Assembly: GCF_008704795.1 (NCBI RefSeq)
Contig: NZ_CP023690.1
Coordinates: forward strand, 558,001-622,000
Reading direction: 5' to 3'
Length of the DNA stretch: 64,000 nucleotides
Source: Streptomyces spectabilis
GTDB taxonomy: Bacteria > Actinomycetota > Actinomycetes > Streptomycetales > Streptomycetaceae
Below the pieces are notes generated by a model. The model was not told where the DNA came from and made no database searches. It saw only the letters and a program-made list of their open reading frames with translations. A program made the translations under genes and the position numbers. Below, in pieces: positions 50,778 to 59,351 of this stretch (position 1 is its first letter; each line of letters opens with the position of its first letter).

Positions 50778-51554
50778 GTGGAAAGCAAGGTCCTCAACGA
50801 CAAGGTGGCGGTGGTCACCGGCGCGGCCCGGGGCATCGGCAGGGCGATCGCGCAGCGGTACGTCGAGGAAGGCGCGTACGTCGCCGTCGCGGACGTCGAC
50901 GCCGTGGCGGCCGAGAAGACCGCGGCGGAGCTCGGCGAGCGGGCCTCGGCCTTCGCCTGGGACGTCGCGGACACGGCGGCGGCGCGCGCCATGGTGGAGC
51001 GGGTGTCCCTCCGCTTCGGCAGGATCGACATCCTCGTCAACAACGCGGGCGTCTTCGACATGCAGCCGATCCTGGAGATCACCGAAGCCGAGTACGACCG
51101 GATCTTCGACATCAATGTGAAAGGCCTGCTCTTCACCCTCCAGGCGGTCGCGAGGGACATGGTCGACCGCGGCGTAACCGGAAAGATCATCAACATCGCG
51201 TCCCAGGCCGGGCGCAGGGGCGAGCCGCTGGTCGCCGTGTACTGCGCGAGCAAGGCCGCGGTCATCAGCCTGACGCAGTCCGCGGGCCTCGCCCTCATCC
51301 GGCACGGCATCAACGTCAACGGCATCTCGCCGGGCGTCGTCGACACCTCCTGGGACAACGTCGACGCGCTGTTCGCCAAGTACGAGAACCGGCCGCTCGG
51401 TGAGAAGAAGCGGCTGGTCGGCGAGGCCGTGCCGTTCGGGCGCATCGGGCAGGCCGACGACCTGGTGGGCGCCGGCGTGTTCCTGGCCTCGCACCACGCG
51501 GACTACATCGTCGCCCAGACGCTCAACGTCGACGGCGGCAACTGGATGAGCTGA
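50778..51554 (+). CDS. Short-chain dehydrogenase/reductase (polyol-dehydrogenase-like)
   Basis: 258 residues from GTG 50778 (GGAGGT upstream). TGAARGIG at residues 15-22 binds NAD(P), NNAG sits near residue 91, YCASK (Tyr-Lys catalytic pair) near 156, with a Ser in INIASQAG upstream. The closing NVDGGNWMS and VDTSWDNVDALFAKYENRPLGEKKR resemble sorbitol/iditol dehydrogenases. It likely oxidises a sugar-alcohol-like group. 33 bases after the flavoprotein gene. Confidence 0.9.
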   Translation: MESKVLNDKVAVVTGAARGIGRAIAQRYVEEGAYVAVADVDAVAAEKTAAELGERASAFAWDVADTAAARAMVERVSLRFGRIDILVNNAGVFDMQPILEITEAEYDRIFDINVKGLLFTLQAVARDMVDRGVTGKIINIASQAGRRGEPLVAVYCASKAAVISLTQSAGLALIRHGINVNGISPGVVDTSWDNVDALFAKYENRPLGEKKRLVGEAVPFGRIGQADDLVGAGVFLASHHADYIVAQTLNVDGGNWMS

Positions 51555-51588
51555 CGGGCGGCGGCGCCCGCAGGAGACGGAGGCGGTT

Positions 51589-52959
51589 ATGGCGGTACCG
51601 GGGCACGACAGGCGCGAGGCGATCGCGGCACCGGCCGGAGGCGGTCCGGCGCACGGCGGCGCGGAGGAGGTGCCGGATGCCGCGCTCGTCGTCGTCTCCA
51701 TCGACGGCCTCTCCTCGCTCAAGTGCGGCATCGGCTGTGTCGTCCACTGGTTCTTCGAGGCGATCGACGAGATCGTGGCGTCGACCGCGGAGCTGCGGCA
51801 CGACAACTGGTCGCTGCACGCGCTGAGCCCGCGTCTCGACCCGGCGTCCGACGACTACGCGAGCGACATCGTGGCCGACGTCGCCACCGCCTGCGGCCGG
51901 TACCGCGGGGACTTCCGGTGGTTCGACGTGACGGACAACTCCTCCCTGAAGAACGTCTGGTCGCTCGACGACGTCGACCGCTGGCGCGCGATGTGCGAGA
52001 GCGCGGCCGCGGAGATCCGGGGGCTCGCCGAGGGCCGGAGCCGGGTGACCGTCCTCGCGCACGGCACGATGTTCGCCACCCTCAGGTCTCACCTGGCGGC
52101 GTGGCCCAACGTGCAGTTGATCTACATGACGCACACGCTCGGCCGGGTCTTCCTCGACGCCAACTCGCGCAACAGGACGTCGTACGAGGACGAGGGCTTC
52201 GCCCTGATGCGGACCGCGACCCGGGACAGGATCGGCTTCGTCGGCACCTACTACCGCGACGTGCTGCTCACCGAGTACGACCGGCGCGAGCAGGACCTGG
52301 TCCCGTTCCAGAACGCGGTCTACATCCGCTCGCGCCGGTTCGGTGAACTGGCCGGGGCCGGGGCGGGCGGCGACCTGGGGCCGGTGCCGGGCGACAAGCG
52401 GCTCGTCTTCTCCTGGGGCCGGTGCGTGCCGCAGAAGGGCTTCGACGTGGTGATTCCCGCGTTCGGCGCCTTCCTGCGCGAGCGGGACGACGCCGAGGAC
52501 TGGCATCTGGTGCTGCTCGCGCCCCAGGAGGTCGCGGCGGCGGAGTACGTGGCGTCGCTGCGCGAGCAGCTGCGGGAGCTGCCGCCGGGCAGCTACACCT
52601 TCGTCGAGCACTTCGAGCCGCTGCTGCCGTTCCGGATCCTGGCGAGCCCGGCCCTGGAGATCTGCGTGTTCGCCTCCCGGTTCGAGGCGGGGCCGCTCAC
52701 CCTCATCGAGGCGCTCGCGTTCGGCCACGAGGACGTGAGCATCGCGTGGCACGACATCCCGCCGATGCGCCACCTCCTGCGGGACCAGCCCAAGACGTTC
52801 GGCTTCGCTCCGCTGCGGGCGCGGGAGATGGCGGAGGCCATGCTGCGGGCGGCGGACGACGGGGGCGGGATCGTCAAGGGCAGCGTCATCGACTTCGCGA
52901 CGAGCATGTCGGCCGGTCTGTCGGCCTCCTTGAGCTGGTGGGACACCTCGGAAGCGTGA
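51589..52959 (+). CDS. GT-B (GT4-like) glycosyltransferase
   Basis: 456 residues. VVVSIDGLSSLKCGIGCVVHWFFEAIDEIV is the N-terminal acceptor-domain start with a glycine-rich GCG patch. KRLVFSWGRCVPQKGFDVVIPAFGAFLRER marks the start of the donor domain, and CVFASRFEAGPLTLIEALAFGHEDV is the GT4 EX7E-type loop (E..PLTLIE) that binds the nucleotide sugar. The middle (THTLGRVFLDANSRNRTSYEDEGFALMRTA) is unusual. GGAGGC precedes ATG 51589. It should attach a sugar in the pathway; donor unknown. Confidence 0.8.
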   Translation: MAVPGHDRREAIAAPAGGGPAHGGAEEVPDAALVVVSIDGLSSLKCGIGCVVHWFFEAIDEIVASTAELRHDNWSLHALSPRLDPASDDYASDIVADVATACGRYRGDFRWFDVTDNSSLKNVWSLDDVDRWRAMCESAAAEIRGLAEGRSRVTVLAHGTMFATLRSHLAAWPNVQLIYMTHTLGRVFLDANSRNRTSYEDEGFALMRTATRDRIGFVGTYYRDVLLTEYDRREQDLVPFQNAVYIRSRRFGELAGAGAGGDLGPVPGDKRLVFSWGRCVPQKGFDVVIPAFGAFLRERDDAEDWHLVLLAPQEVAAAEYVASLREQLRELPPGSYTFVEHFEPLLPFRILASPALEICVFASRFEAGPLTLIEALAFGHEDVSIAWHDIPPMRHLLRDQPKTFGFAPLRAREMAEAMLRAADDGGGIVKGSVIDFATSMSAGLSASLSWWDTSEA

Positions 52960-52970
52960 AGGAGAGCAGC

Positions 52971-54167
52971 ATGATCCGCCTGTGCGCGGCCCTGTTCTGC
53001 GTGTTCGGCTTCACGCTCGGCAGTTGGCAGGCGTCGCTCCCCGACCTCGTGCGCGATCTGGACATGTCCCCGCTGGAACTGGGTCTCTGTCTCACCGTCG
53101 GGTTCGCCGGAGCGCTGCCCGCCATGTTCCTGGGCGGGCGACTCATCGCCAGGTTCGGCGCCAAGGGGCTGCTCATGGCGGGGGCGGCCGGCATGGCCCT
53201 GGCGCTCGTGGGCGTGGGGTGCACGGACTCGTACGTGGTGCTCGTGCCGTTGGTCCTCGTCCTGCTGGGCTGCCAGGGCTCGTTCGACGTCGCGATCAAC
53301 GCGGTGGCGATCGCCATCGAGCAGCAGTCGGGCAAGCAGATCCTCGCCTTCATGCACGGGGCGTTCAGCCTGTCCGCCGCGGCGGGGGCGCTGTGCTTCG
53401 GCGCCTACCGCCCGCTCGGATTCCGCGTCGGCTACTTCGGGGTCGCGGTCGTCCTCGCCCTCTTCGTGTGGTGGATGGCGCACCGCCACGCCGTGCCCGA
53501 GGCGAGGTCGTCGACCGCGCCCGGGACCGGGGCCGAGTCCGTGCCGCGGGACCGGCGCGTCCTGCTCGGGGCCGACGTCCTGCTGGTCGCGGGCATCGTC
53601 GGCGTCTCCTTCCTCGGCTCCGGCATCCTCGAGAACTGGTCCGCGATCTACGTCCGGGACACGGTCAGCGATCTGGCGATCATCAGCTCCTTCGGCCTCG
53701 CGAGCTTCCACGGGGCGATGGGGCTCGGCCGCGTCCTGACGTCCGCCGTGCTGCGCTACGTCGACCGCCTGGTGACCATCGCCGCGTGCGGGCTCCTCAT
53801 GGCGGCCGCCATGGTGTGGTCGCTGTTCGCGCCGGGCCCGGTGCAGGCGGTGGCAGCGCTCTTCATCGTCGGGATCCTGCTGTCCGGCATCGCGCCGATC
53901 GGCTTCTCGGTCGCCGGGGACCTGCGGCCCGACCGGGTCGGCGAGGTCAGCTCCACCGTGGCGATCGCCGGATACGCGAGCTTCCTCGTGGGGCCCGTCC
54001 TGGTCGGCGTCCTGGCGGACCTGCTCGGGCTGCGCGCCGCGCTGGGGTCGGTGGTCGTCGTCGGCGTGGTGATCAGCCTGCTCGCGCTGCTGCTCAAGGG
54101 GCAGCCGCGGAGGGCACCGTCAGCGCACGATCCGGTCGCGGGCCGGCTTGAGGGGGCGGAGCGATGA
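52971..54167 (+). CDS. MFS transporter of the biosynthetic operon
   Basis: 398 residues from ATG 52971 (AAGGAGAG upstream), with about 12 hydrophobic segments. LGLCLTVGFAGALPAMFLGGRLIARFGAKGLLMAGAAGMALALVGVG is the loop 2-3 region, and QGSFDVAINAVAIAIEQQSGKQILAFMHGAFSLSAAAGALCFG a fucose-permease-like second motif. It likely exports the product or imports its precursor. It starts 11 bases after the glycosyltransferase stop; its end overlaps the next gene. Confidence 0.9.
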   Translation: MIRLCAALFCVFGFTLGSWQASLPDLVRDLDMSPLELGLCLTVGFAGALPAMFLGGRLIARFGAKGLLMAGAAGMALALVGVGCTDSYVVLVPLVLVLLGCQGSFDVAINAVAIAIEQQSGKQILAFMHGAFSLSAAAGALCFGAYRPLGFRVGYFGVAVVLALFVWWMAHRHAVPEARSSTAPGTGAESVPRDRRVLLGADVLLVAGIVGVSFLGSGILENWSAIYVRDTVSDLAIISSFGLASFHGAMGLGRVLTSAVLRYVDRLVTIAACGLLMAAAMVWSLFAPGPVQAVAALFIVGILLSGIAPIGFSVAGDLRPDRVGEVSSTVAIAGYASFLVGPVLVGVLADLLGLRAALGSVVVVGVVISLLALLLKGQPRRAPSAHDPVAGRLEGAER

Positions 54168-54970
54168 GGTTCGATCCCGACTACACGTATCGCATGCCGG
54201 TCGCGTTCGGGCCGATGCCGGGCCCGCGCCAGGCGCTGCCCGGCTGCGAGCCCCGGGGCGGGGAAGCCTCCATCACCTCGTACGCGCTCCGCTTCACGAC
54301 GACGGCCGAGGCGTTGGGTGAACTGCTCCCGCCCCGCTTCGCCCTGAACGGCGAGCCGGTCGTGACGGTGGAGTACACCGAACTGACCGATGTGCCCTGG
54401 CTGGCCGGGCGGGGCTACGACACCTTCGCGGTCAAGCTCCCGGTCCGCTTCGAGGGCCGCCACGACAAGGTGACGGGTTCCTTCGTCGCCGTCGTCTGGG
54501 AGAACATGGCCGACCCGATCATCACGGGCAGGGAGGAGCTCGGCTACGCCAAGCTCTTCGCCGATCTGACGTCCCGGCCCGCGGGGCCCCACGCGCACCG
54601 CTGCGAGGCGTCCTGGGACGGCCACGCCTTCGCGGAGCTGGAGTTCGAGCGGATCACCGAGGTGCCGCCCGAGCCCGCCTGCGCGCAGGACGGCGTACTC
54701 AACTTCGGATACGTCCCCGGCGTGGACGCCGGATCGCGACCCGACCGCACGGGCGCGGTGCTCACGCCCGCCGTCGACGGCGTGGAGGTCGTCGGACAGG
54801 CGACGGCGACCGGCCGCGTCCGCTTCGTGAGGTCGTCGTGGGAGCAGCTGCCGACCTTCTACAACGTCGTCAACGCGCTGGAGCGCCTGCCGGTGCTGAG
54901 CCAGGGGCCGTGCGTCGTGCGCCGGCTTCGGCGCGACATCGAGAACCGCGGCCAGAGGCGCCTCGTATGA
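54164..54970 (+). CDS. Acetoacetate decarboxylase-fold protein
   Basis: 268 residues, coupled to the MFS gene (ATGA). SYALRFTTTAEALGELLPPRFAL, VTVEYTELTDVPWLAGRGYDTFAVKLPVRF and GREELGYAKLFADL are the family core; the last carries the Lys in the Schiff-base position (EELGYxK). VLTPAVDGVEVVGQATATGRVRF closes the beta-cone. Family members include decarboxylases but also aldol/dehydratase enzymes in secondary metabolism, so the reaction here is open. Confidence 0.85.
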   Translation: MRFDPDYTYRMPVAFGPMPGPRQALPGCEPRGGEASITSYALRFTTTAEALGELLPPRFALNGEPVVTVEYTELTDVPWLAGRGYDTFAVKLPVRFEGRHDKVTGSFVAVVWENMADPIITGREELGYAKLFADLTSRPAGPHAHRCEASWDGHAFAELEFERITEVPPEPACAQDGVLNFGYVPGVDAGSRPDRTGAVLTPAVDGVEVVGQATATGRVRFVRSSWEQLPTFYNVVNALERLPVLSQGPCVVRRLRRDIENRGQRRLV

Positions 54971-55524
54971 CCAGGAAAGTACTCGCCGTCGACCTCGACG
55001 AGGTGTCGGCCGACACGGTCGCCAAGCGGCTCGAACGGTACGAGGAGGACTACGGCGAGGCGCTGTCGCGCGAGGCCATCCACGGCAGGCAGATCCGCGA
55101 GGCCGTGCCTCCCGAGCGCAGCGTCCAGGTCGAGGCGTGCCTGGACGAGCCCGGGTTCTCGCGGGACGTGCCCGTGATGCGGGACGCCCGCTGGGTCCTC
55201 GAGGACCTTGCCGGACGCTTCGAGATCATCTTCGCCACCTCGGCGATGGACCACCCCGTGTCCTTGCGCGACCGCTATCTGTGGCTCCAGGAGTCCTTCC
55301 CCTTCGTACCGGACCGCGGCTATGTCTTCTGCGGCTCCAAGCAGTACGTCAAGGCGGACTACCTGATCGACGACAACCCCCGCAACCTGGAGCTCTTCAC
55401 GGGGCGCGGCCTCCTCTTCGACGCGCACCACAACGTGTCCGAGGACCGCTTCCACCGGGTCTCGTCATGGCGGGACGTACACCGGTACTTCACGTCAGCG
55501 GTCACCCATTCACACACGGGGTGA
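54967..55524 (+). CDS. HAD family 5'(3')-deoxyribonucleotidase-like protein
   Basis: 185 residues, coupled to the previous gene (ATGA). KVLAVDLDEVSADT is HAD motif I (DxD), EIIFATSAMDHP is motif II (T/S), and VKADYLIDDNPRNLELF is motif IV with its acidic pair. The layout matches NT5C-type nucleotidases, which dephosphorylate (deoxy)nucleoside monophosphates. Last gene of the operon. It might remove a phosphate from a sugar- or nucleoside-phosphate intermediate. Confidence 0.85.
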   Translation: MTRKVLAVDLDEVSADTVAKRLERYEEDYGEALSREAIHGRQIREAVPPERSVQVEACLDEPGFSRDVPVMRDARWVLEDLAGRFEIIFATSAMDHPVSLRDRYLWLQESFPFVPDRGYVFCGSKQYVKADYLIDDNPRNLELFTGRGLLFDAHHNVSEDRFHRVSSWRDVHRYFTSAVTHSHTG

Positions 55525-55579
55525 GTGGACCGCGCCCACCGGCAACTACGCTCCTCGGTGGGTTCGGCAGTGAGCCCGT

Positions 55580-55993
55580 CTACCGCTCCCCGTCCGACCG
55601 GGCGGGGAGCGGGAGACCCTCGCCGGGCGGTGGTGACGACGGGACCGGGCTCGCCGACGAGGCCTCCTGCTCCTGGCGCCGCAGGCTCAACTGGCGTTCC
55701 AGTTCACCGCGCAGGGCCGGGGGCAGCTCGGCGGTGTGCACCCACTCCACGAGCTGTTCGGCGACGACGCGCAGCTTCGTGTTGGTGCGCATGGACACTT
55801 CCCGCAGCACGTCCCACGCTTCCTGCGGGCTCAGCCCTCCCCTGGCGATGACGACCCCGATGGCCTGGTCGACCGTCGCGTGGGAGTGCAGCGCGTGCCG
55901 CAGCTGTTCCACTTCTTCCCGCAGAGCCCGCACCTCGGCGGAGTCCGGGGCAGGTTGTGGCTCGGGCCCGCCACGGGGTACGGCGAACGGCAT
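55580..55993 (-). CDS. ANTAR domain protein
   Basis: 137 residues from ATG 55993 (GGAGG upstream). EVRALREEVEQLRHALHSHATVDQAIGVVIARGGLSPQEAWDVLREVSMRTNTKLRVVAEQLVEWVHT is a coiled helix plus the ANTAR three-helix bundle, which binds RNA hairpins for antitermination. The tail is Pro/Ser-rich. It lacks a sensor or receiver domain of its own, but the response regulator gene just upstream may supply one. Confidence 0.9.
   Translation of the reverse strand: MPFAVPRGGPEPQPAPDSAEVRALREEVEQLRHALHSHATVDQAIGVVIARGGLSPQEAWDVLREVSMRTNTKLRVVAEQLVEWVHTAELPPALRGELERQLSLRRQEQEASSASPVPSSPPPGEGLPLPARSDGER
55583..55612. terminator. Terminator hairpin between convergent genes
   Basis: Perfect 10-bp inverted repeat CCGCTCCCCG (55583-55592) / 55603-55612 with a 10-base loop. 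It covers the last codons of the ANTAR gene and closes the biosynthetic operon. Confidence 0.6.
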
Positions 55994-56094
55994 GGGGGCC
56001 TCCGATCCCGCAGGGCGTGCGTCCGCCTCCAGGCTCCTTGCCGCGGCACGACCGCGCAACCCCCGCCCGACGCCGATCGGTCCTGCGCGGCCGG

Positions 56095-56637
56095 TCAGTC
56101 GGCCTCGTGCTCCTGGATCCGGGTGTAGAGGGCGGCGAGGGCTTCCACTTGAGCGCGCAGCGCCCAGGGACTGACCGGTTTGATCAGGAACCCGGCCGCT
56201 CCGAGGCGGAAGGCGCGCTCCGCCAGCTCGTCGCTGCGTCCCACCCCCGTGATCAGGATCACCGGAAGCTGCCGGGTCTGGTCGAGGCGGCGCAGATAGC
56301 CGAGCACGTCCAGGCCGTCGAGGCCGGGCATCAGCAGGTCCAGGAGCACGACGGCGACGTTCTCGCGCAGCACCGTGCGCAGGGCCTGTTCGCCGCTGGT
56401 GGCGCGCAGGACGCGACGCTTCAGGGGAAGGAGCACCTGCTCCATGGCGAAGAGGTTGTCCGTGTGGTCGTCGACGACCAGTACCGCGTACGAGTCCCGT
56501 GGCGCACGGCCGCGGCTGTGGGTCGAAGCGGCGGGTTCCGTGCCCGGGGTGGTGGGCGTGAGGGCCGGGGCGTGGTGCGCGGGGGCGGGGGTGTGGTGCG
56601 CGGGAACCGGCGTGTGGTGCGCAGGCGGCAGCCTCAT
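56095..56637 (-). CDS. Single-domain response regulator with His/Pro-rich N terminus
   Basis: 180 residues. SYAVLVVDDHTDNLFAMEQVLL (acidic pair Asp56/57), VVLLDLLMPGLDGLDVL (phospho-acceptor Asp100), VILITGVG and GFLIKPV (Lys) make a complete receiver. Residues 1-40 carry three PAHHTP-like repeats and a Pro/Thr-rich stretch, unusual for a receiver. No output domain; it may work with a kinase elsewhere or with the downstream ANTAR protein. ATG 56637, with GGAG about ten bases upstream. Confidence 0.85.
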   Translation of the reverse strand: MRLPPAHHTPVPAHHTPAPAHHAPALTPTTPGTEPAASTHSRGRAPRDSYAVLVVDDHTDNLFAMEQVLLPLKRRVLRATSGEQALRTVLRENVAVVLLDLLMPGLDGLDVLGYLRRLDQTRQLPVILITGVGRSDELAERAFRLGAAGFLIKPVSPWALRAQVEALAALYTRIQEHEAD

Positions 56638-57006
56638 GGGCGATGTTCTCCAGATGACGCGCGAAGAGCACGAAGTGGCCGCTGCCTGACCATCTTCCAG
56701 GCCGCCACCTTAGCGCTGCCCGCCGTCCCCCACGCGCCACTCCGGGCGCTCATCCCACTATCCGAGGATCTCCACGGGGTGTGACGTCGTCGTTCGCCTC
56801 GCCGCACGTGCCGTCCGGCAAGATCCACGGGCAGGGGTCAGGCTTCTGTGCCCTGTTGACGCGGCCCTTCACCACCGCGGCCACGTGGCGGCGAAGGACC
56901 TCAGAGCTGTGGTCCCAACCCTGTCCCCCACGAGTCGCCAGCCCGCGTCCTCTCACACCGGTCTCTTCCGGCGGCCCCGCGGCACCGAGAGGCGCGGGCC
57001 CCGGTC
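56638..57006. other. Gene-poor stretch upstream of the response regulator
   Basis: A weak minus-strand frame (56750-56956, with PCPWILPDGTCG near its end) could encode a small protein, but it lacks a clear ribosome site and any family resemblance. No hairpin or repeat stands out. It probably contains the response-regulator promoter. Confidence 0.3.
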
Positions 57007-57234
57007 TCAGGCGGTGAGGAGGGAGTCGTCCTCGGGCCGGGCGCCGGGCAGCTGGTGACGGGCCGCGATGAGAGCGGTGTCGACGTCACGGGTGCCCGTG
57101 GACACGCACAGCGTGTAGGCGACGTCGTCCATGCGCTGCCGGACCTGCGGGCTGCCGTCCTGGGCGTGCAGGATCCGCAGCGTCTCGTACTGCTCGACGA
57201 GGTTGCGCAGAATCGCGGGGTGGGCCATGAGCAT
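57007..57234 (-). CDS. DUF5133 protein (75 aa)
   Basis: 75 residues from ATG 57234 with GGGAGGTT. MLMAHPAILRNLVEQYETLRILHAQDGSPQVRQRMDDVAYTLCVSTGTRDVDTALIAARHQLPGARP is the full DUF5133 domain, restricted to streptomycetes and relatives. It is small and helical; function unknown. It is divergent from the Eis-like gene. Confidence 0.9.
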   Translation of the reverse strand: MLMAHPAILRNLVEQYETLRILHAQDGSPQVRQRMDDVAYTLCVSTGTRDVDTALIAARHQLPGARPEDDSLLTA

Positions 57235-57432
57235 GGGGAACCTCCCTGGTCACCGGACTTCCCTGGAACACACAGCGACCGTGTGCCCCGACTCCCGGCC
57301 GCCATGCGCGGGTGCGGCGGGCCCCGTCGCGGACCCGGCTGTAAATCGCTTGCCCTGGCCACGGGTCGGCGTTGCACTGGGGCCGGGCGCCACGAGGTGT
57401 GGTGCCCGTATCCCGAGGAGGCAGCAGCACCG

Positions 57433-58653
57433 ATGGAGATTCGTTCCACGACCGGTGACGACCTTGGCGTCTTCGTCGACACGGTCCACGCGGCGTTCGG
57501 GCGCTTCCCCGAAACCCCGGTCGAGGGCGGCGGGCTGTGGTGGTCGGCGCTCGAAGCGGACCGCTGTCTGCTCGCCACGACGGCGGAAGGGCGGCCCGTC
57601 GGCACCGCCGCGGCGCACTCCTTCGAACTCACCCTGCCCGGTGAGATCCTCGTCCCGGCCTCCGGGGTGACCGCCGTCGGCGTCCTGCCCTCGCACCGGC
57701 GCCAGGGCGTCCTCAGCGCGATGATGCGCCATCAGCTCGCCGAGCTGCGGGCCCGCGGGGAGTTCCTCTCCGTGCTGCTGGCCTCCGAGGCCCCGATCTA
57801 CGGCAGGTTCGGCTACGGACCGGCGACCTATACGGCCCGCCTGACGGTCCCGCGCCACCGAGCCGCCCCCACCCTCCCCCGGGCACGCGCGGCGGCCGCC
57901 ACGCAGGAGACCGGAGCGGTCGAGGTGCTGCGTCGCGCCGAGTGCGGCGAGGTGCTGGAAGAGGTCTACGACCGGTACCGCCGCGCGCAGCCCGGCGCGC
58001 TGTCCCGGCCGCACCGCTGGTGGGCCCTGCGCGCGGGGCAGCCCCCGATCTCTCCGGCGCCGCGTCACGTCGCCGTCCACCGGGACGCCGACGGCGTCCC
58101 GGACGGCTACGCCAGCTACTCGATCGGCGAATCGCAGACCTTGACGGTCGACGAGACCATCGCCACCGACGACGCCGTCTTCACCGCCCTGGCCCGGTTC
58201 GTGCTAGGGCACGACCTGGTCTCCCAGGTCGTGTTCAAGCACGTCCCGCCCGGGCACCCGCTGCGCTGGCAGTTCGCGGACTTCCGCGCGGGCGAGGTGA
58301 GCGGCGACACCGACTGGCTGTGGGTGCGCCTGCTGGACGTCCCGCGGGCGCTGACCGCGCGGGGCTGGTTCACGGACGGCGAGCTCGTCCTCGACGTCGA
58401 GGACCCGTTCCTGGGGGAGCACGGCCGCTACCTCCTGACCGTCCGGGACGGCAAGGCCGACTGCGTGCCGACGGACCGGGAGCCCGACCTGTCCCTGGAC
58501 GTGCGCGACCTGGGCTCGGTCTACCTCGGCGGCACCGCCCCGAGCACGCTCGTACGCGCCGGACACATCCGGGCCCACCACCGGGAAGCGGCCGCTGTGG
58601 CCGACGCCATCTTCCGCGCGGACCGCTCCCCGCACTGCCTGCACTGGTTCTGA
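57433..58653 (+). CDS. Eis-like GNAT acetyltransferase
   Basis: 406 residues. ASGVTAVGVLPSHRRQGVLSAMMRHQL is the acetyl-CoA loop (RRQGVL), LLASEAPIYGRFGYGPAT the Eis landmark (YxRFGYG), and ADLSLDVRDLGSVYLGG with a C-terminal SPHCLHWF fits the SCP-like third domain and the terminal carboxylate typical of Eis. Eis acetylates aminoglycosides and polyamines or peptides at amines. GAGGAGG precedes ATG 57433. It may give aminoglycoside tolerance. Confidence 0.9.
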   Translation: MEIRSTTGDDLGVFVDTVHAAFGRFPETPVEGGGLWWSALEADRCLLATTAEGRPVGTAAAHSFELTLPGEILVPASGVTAVGVLPSHRRQGVLSAMMRHQLAELRARGEFLSVLLASEAPIYGRFGYGPATYTARLTVPRHRAAPTLPRARAAAATQETGAVEVLRRAECGEVLEEVYDRYRRAQPGALSRPHRWWALRAGQPPISPAPRHVAVHRDADGVPDGYASYSIGESQTLTVDETIATDDAVFTALARFVLGHDLVSQVVFKHVPPGHPLRWQFADFRAGEVSGDTDWLWVRLLDVPRALTARGWFTDGELVLDVEDPFLGEHGRYLLTVRDGKADCVPTDREPDLSLDVRDLGSVYLGGTAPSTLVRAGHIRAHHREAAAVADAIFRADRSPHCLHWF

Positions 58654-58674
58654 CGGGTATCGGCCGCACGGCGT

Positions 58675-58705
58675 GAGCCGCCCCGCCTACACGGCGGGGC
58701 GGCTC
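58675..58705. terminator. Bidirectional terminator hairpin
   Basis: Perfect 13-bp inverted repeat 58675-58687 / 58693-58705 (GAGCCGCCCCGCC arm) with a 5-base loop, between the convergent eis-like and CsbD genes. Confidence 0.85.
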
Positions 58706-58717
58706 TCCGGCGCGTGG

Positions 58718-58900
58718 TCAGCGGTCGTCGCGGTCGCGCAGGGAGTCGCGGACGCCCTGGGCCCGCTCGCGTGCCTCGTCCGCGGCCTCCCGCATCTTGG
58801 CCTTGGCCTGATCGGTCTTGCCTTCGGCCTCCATGCGGTCGTTGCCGGTGGCCTTGCCGACCATTTCCTTCGCCTTGCCCTTGGCCTTGTCCACGCCCAT
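58718..58900 (-). CDS. CsbD family stress protein (60 aa)
   Basis: 60 residues from ATG 58900 with AAAGGAG. MGVDKAKGKAKEMVGKATGNDRMEAEGKTDQAKAKMREAADEARERAQGVRDSLRDRDD is the CsbD repeat pattern (GKxKEMVGKATGNxxxEAEGKxDQxKG). It is a small charged protein induced by general stress in other bacteria. An upstream in-frame GTG (58906) overlaps the ribosome site and is unlikely. Confidence 0.9.
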   Translation of the reverse strand: MGVDKAKGKAKEMVGKATGNDRMEAEGKTDQAKAKMREAADEARERAQGVRDSLRDRDDR

Positions 58901-58930
58901 GATCACTCCTTTGTGGGTTGGGGGTGTCTG

Positions 58931-59351
58931 TCACGCTATGAGGGATTCGGGCGGTGTGCATCCGGAGGAGGCCGCCGCGTGCGGACGCGCCTCGGCTCCG
59001 GACGCCGCCTGTGCGGCCGGAAGGACGTCGACGCTGTTCTGGTACTCGCTCACCGTCTTGTTGGCGAAGTGTTCCGAGTAGAACGCGCCGGGGCGCACCA
59101 GGTCTTCGCCGTCGGCGTTCTTGGGCGAGCCGTTCGGATGGAGCTGGGTGAAGCAGGTGGCGCACGGGTGCTTCGTACCGCCGAGGTGCCCGGGGGGGCA
59201 CGCCGCCGTTGTGCGCGAGGACGCGGAGCTCCGCGTGCCAGGCCAAGTGGGCTTTCGAGGACACGCCGTTGGCCGCGACGACGAGCTTGCCGTTCGTGTC
59301 GACCGCCGCCCGCACCTCCACGGGATGGAAGAAGGTACGGGTCCCCGGCGG
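58931..59351 (-). pseudogene. Broken deaminase domain after the DUF4157 gene
   Basis: Directly after the TGA that ends the DUF4157 frame (59352-59354), the same frame reads on as RTFFHPVEVRAAVDTNGKLV, then KAHLAWHAELRVLAHNGG. At a G7 run (59192-59198) it must lose one base to continue with GHLGGTKHPCATCFTQLHPNG and FYSEHFANKTVSEYQ. HAE and PCATC form a zinc-dependent deaminase centre. The in-frame GTG at 59321 could start it alone, but no ribosome site is visible. Either a fused DUF4157-deaminase effector has been interrupted twice, or the G7 length is a sequence error. Another family assignment is possible but the metal motif is clear. Confidence 0.65.
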
